From contig CALKWG010000470.1 in NCBI GenBank assembly GCA_938004315.1, positions 1 to 6,789 of the forward strand: a DNA stretch of 6,789 bases. The letters run 5' to 3'. Positions 6,058-6,789 of this stretch are shown one piece after another. Every line of letters begins with the position of its first letter. Within the stretch, counting starts at the first letter, position 1. A program made the translations under genes and the position numbers. The DNA comes from an uncultured Spirochaetaceae bacterium (lineage in GTDB: Bacteria > Spirochaetota > Spirochaetia > Treponematales > UBA12059). The notes beneath the pieces were generated by a model. It was not told the DNA's origin and did not search any database. It saw nothing but the letters and a program-made list of their open reading frames with translations.

Positions 6058-6121
6058 CAATCCGGCTCAGGCGACGGCTTAGAGGAAGGCGCCTAACGCT
6101 CCGTAGGAGGCGATCGGCTAC
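6053..6121 (-). repeat. Inverted repeats between the membrane-protein stop and the terminator
   Basis: GTAGCC (6053-6058) and GGCTAC (6116-6121) are perfect inverted copies bracketing about 57 bases; the right copy overlaps the stop codon of the membrane-protein gene. Inside are the 8-base palindrome AGGCGCCT (6087-6094) and a hairpin CGCTCC-GTA-GGA(G)GCG (6097-6112, one bulged G). Together they could fold a structured 3' untranslated region ahead of the terminator. This rests on pairing seen by eye only. Confidence 0.4.
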
Positions 6122-6744
6122 GATAATCCCATGGCCAGTAGTATCGTATACCCGAGCGCCACAAGCGAAACCGGCAATCCGACGAACCAAAGGATCGCCC
6201 TCTTCCCGTCCGCCTTATAAAGGCCATGCGCCGCCCGAGCCAAAGAAATTTGCTCCCAGAGCATAAACGGAAGGACGGTGAAAAGCTCAAGATGGGAAAA
6301 ACCCAGATATTCCCCATAGTTCGCGCTCGTCACGGAAGCGATGAGCATGATGAGGATCTTCGGCACCGCCGACGTTAAGCCGAGGTACGCCCGCTTCTCC
6401 CTCGTATCACGTTTATCTTGGTATTCGCCCTTTGACCAGAGGATAAAGGTCCTGAACAACAGCCCATTAAAATACCAGAGGAAAAGCCCGACGACGGCGC
6501 CTCGCGCCGCCATATACATCCAATACAGAGCCCAGCTATCGCCTAGCGCAGCCGGGCTAAGGCTTTTAATCCATCGCGGTTCATCATATTGCGTATCGAA
6601 CCTGTTCATCGCGTTGGCGATCCCGACCATCCATGCCGCGTACGTAGAGTATTTTCGGAAAGCGCTAGCGTCCCGGTTCTTAAAGAACAAAACCGGGTTG
6701 ACTAAAAGCAAGGCATAGCTATTCAAGACTTCTTTTATCTTCAT
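6118..6744 (-). CDS. Multi-pass membrane protein, possibly Yip1-like
   Basis: The protein has 208 residues. Hydrophobic stretches at about 33-46, 71-101, 121-141, 152-170 and 183-206 predict four to five membrane helices. A highly charged loop (KGEYQDKRDTREKRAY, 105-120) lies in the middle, probably cytoplasmic. The N-terminal MKIKEVLNSYALLLVNPVLFF pattern, an amphipathic start with 'NP..FF' before the first helix, recalls bacterial Yip1-domain proteins, but no diagnostic motif is seen, so the family is a guess. The ATG at 6744-6742 follows AGGGG (6751-6755) with a six-base spacer. Base composition is clearly lower in GC than in the left genes (about 52% in one sampled 60-base line) with more AT-ending codons, suggesting different ancestry. 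It ends in a structured 3' region and strong terminator. Its promoter would lie at or beyond the right edge. Confidence 0.82.
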   Translation of the reverse strand: MKIKEVLNSYALLLVNPVLFFKNRDASAFRKYSTYAAWMVGIANAMNRFDTQYDEPRWIKSLSPAALGDSWALYWMYMAARGAVVGLFLWYFNGLLFRTFILWSKGEYQDKRDTREKRAYLGLTSAVPKILIMLIASVTSANYGEYLGFSHLELFTVLPFMLWEQISLARAAHGLYKADGKRAILWFVGLPVSLVALGYTILLAMGLS

Positions 6745-6789
6745 ATATCGCCCCTACAGCTTGGCGGAAAATCATTTAAACGACTAGGT

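Overview
The window is GC-rich bacterial DNA. One 60-base line inside the peptidase gene is about 82% G+C, a line inside the ATPase gene about 62%, and a line inside the right-hand membrane-protein gene about 52%. Taxonomy cannot be fixed from this alone. A lipoprotein-type solute-binding protein, a RocB-like M20 peptidase, an AAA/DUF4143 ATPase and a dihydrodiol-dehydrogenase-type Gfo/Idh/MocA oxidoreductase would fit a GC-rich anaerobe such as a spirochaete or firmicute relative. That placement is a weak inference. No mobile element, CRISPR array, tRNA or rRNA was found.

Layout. Left (1-938, minus): an almost complete ABC-transporter substrate-binding lipoprotein that runs off the left edge. 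A 187-bp divergent control region (939-1125) separates it from a plus-strand pair: a 144-residue four-helix membrane protein (1126-1560) and, 10 bp later, a 567-residue RocB-like M20 metallopeptidase (1571-3274). An AT-rich gap with a perfect TATAAT box (3275-3377) precedes a second plus-strand unit: an AAA_14/DUF4143 ATPase with a nuclease-like C-terminus (3378-4598) and a 73-residue unknown protein (4641-4862). This unit converges, with only 16 bp between stop codons, on a minus-strand Gfo/Idh/MocA oxidoreductase (4879-5862). Upstream of the oxidoreductase is a 255-bp intergenic stretch holding an extended -10 promoter, a very long two-part stem-loop terminator with a T8 tract, and further inverted repeats. 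The last gene (6118-6744, minus) encodes a small multi-pass membrane protein with vague Yip1-like character.

How it fits together. The solute-binding protein and the M20 peptidase suggest uptake and intracellular hydrolysis of small nitrogenous substrates, but they are divergently transcribed and no permease or ATPase subunit of the transporter is in view. The oxidoreductase appears to be a single-gene transcript with its own promoter and an insulating terminator upstream. The ATPase plus small protein look like a separate accessory unit with lower GC. No known complete defence or secretion system is present. The least explained items are the structured intergenic RNA region (5947-6121) and the ATPase/small-protein pair.
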